From Candidatus Mediterraneibacter excrementavium (lineage in GTDB: Bacteria > Bacillota > Clostridia > Lachnospirales > Lachnospiraceae), in the NCBI GenBank assembly GCA_019120275.1, contig DWVL01000061.1:1-32730 (forward strand): a stretch of 32,730 nucleotides of DNA, written 5' to 3'. Positions within the stretch are counted from its first letter, which is position 1. Each line of letters opens with the position of its first letter. The position numbers were made by a program, and so were the translations under genes. Positions 32,371 to 32,730 of the stretch are shown piece after piece. The notes under the pieces are model-generated. The model ran no database searches. It saw nothing but the letters and a program-made list of their open reading frames with translations, and had not been told where the DNA came from.

Positions 32371-32730
32371 TTAAACTCTTCTGCGTTTCGGCGGACGGCA
32401 TCCGTTGTGCGGAACCGGAGTCACATCTTTGATGCTGACTACATCAATGCCACATGCCTGAAGCGCACGGATCGCTGCCTCACGTCCTGATCCCGGGCCT
32501 TTTACAAAGACATCTACAGACTTAAGTCCGTGTACCAGTGCTGCCTTAGCTGCTGTCTCAGCTGCCATCTGCGCTGCGTACGGAGTAGATTTCCTTGAAC
32601 CTCTGAATCCCAGGCCGCCTGCACTTGCCCATGAAAGAGCATTTCCCTGTGTATCTGTTAATGTTACGATCGTATTATTAAAAGATGACTGGATATGTGC
32701 CTGTCCTCGTTCAACGTTTTTCTTGACACG
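32371..32730 (-). CDS. rpsK: 30S ribosomal protein S11, N-terminus missing at window edge
   Basis: The frame is open through the right edge, so about 119 C-terminal codons of an expected ~130 are present. The sequence includes [57 protein letters not shown], then the [22 protein letters not shown] region and the highly conserved ending PPKRRRV. S11 forms part of the 30S platform near the mRNA exit channel. rpsD follows after a 96-base gap. Confidence 0.97.
   Translation of the reverse strand, partial: RVKKNVERGQAHIQSSFNNTIVTLTDTQGNALSWASAGGLGFRGSRKSTPYAAQMAAETAAKAALVHGLKSVDVFVKGPGSGREAAIRALQACGIDVVSIKDVTPVPHNGCRPPKRRRV

Overview
This window looks like a chromosomal segment of an anaerobic, mid-GC Bacillota, most likely a Lachnospiraceae-type Clostridia (inference). 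The evidence is an uninterrupted rpsK-rpsD-rpoA-rplQ ribosomal end, an L17 with an internal insertion, an oxygen-scavenging flavodiiron-rubredoxin-reductase fusion, a phosphofructokinase with pyrophosphate-type residues, and AAA ATPases of the AAA-ATPase-like and DUF4143 families that are common in gut clostridia. No phage genes, transposase, integrase or CRISPR array is visible. Almost all genes are on the minus strand. The plus-strand exceptions are a glycosyltransferase, an RluD-type pseudouridine synthase, tRNA-Arg and a SleB-type cell wall hydrolase.

Layout. 1-5.2 kb is accessory: a truncated AAA-ATPase-like gene, a cytosolic subtilisin-like protease, a GNAT/aldo-keto reductase pair, and a DUF4143 ATPase whose promoter region carries three direct repeats spaced exactly 33 bp. 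5.2-7.6 kb holds a PPi-type phosphofructokinase and a divergent family 2 glycosyltransferase, whose promoters appear to share one -35 hexamer. 7.6-9.1 kb is the oddest part. A stand-alone PD-(D/E)XK-like nuclease gene of unknown role is flanked on both sides by degenerate arrays with a strict 53-bp lattice of CGACCGT / ACAGTCG half-sites. 9.1-10.7 kb holds xanthine phosphoribosyltransferase, a DUF624 membrane protein and tRNA-Gly(UCC). 10.8-15.5 kb is a four-gene run (rpiB, a CmpB-type membrane protein, nth, the flavodiiron fusion). 15.6-19.0 kb holds a DnaJ-type co-chaperone and Tex.

19.2-20.3 kb holds the pseudouridine synthase and tRNA-Arg(ACG) with a consensus promoter and terminator. 20.3-23.4 kb is a PAP2 phosphatase, trpS and CapA-like run. 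23.5-25.1 kb is a TetR regulator overlapping a lipid kinase. 25.1-28.6 kb holds an SfsA-MutY fusion, undecaprenyl-diphosphatase and a HAD phosphatase. 28.7-29.9 kb is the secreted SleB-like hydrolase, convergent with the ribosomal-protein/RNA polymerase alpha cluster that runs off the right edge.

Functional themes are envelope and lipid-carrier metabolism (UppP, PAP2, lipid kinase, CapA-like, SleB, glycosyltransferase), DNA base-excision repair (Nth, MutY fusion), oxygen detoxification (flavodiiron fusion), sugar-phosphate metabolism (RpiB, PFK) and translation. The best candidate for something undescribed is the nuclease with its flanking 53-bp-period arrays. All function calls come from reading motifs; no database search was possible.
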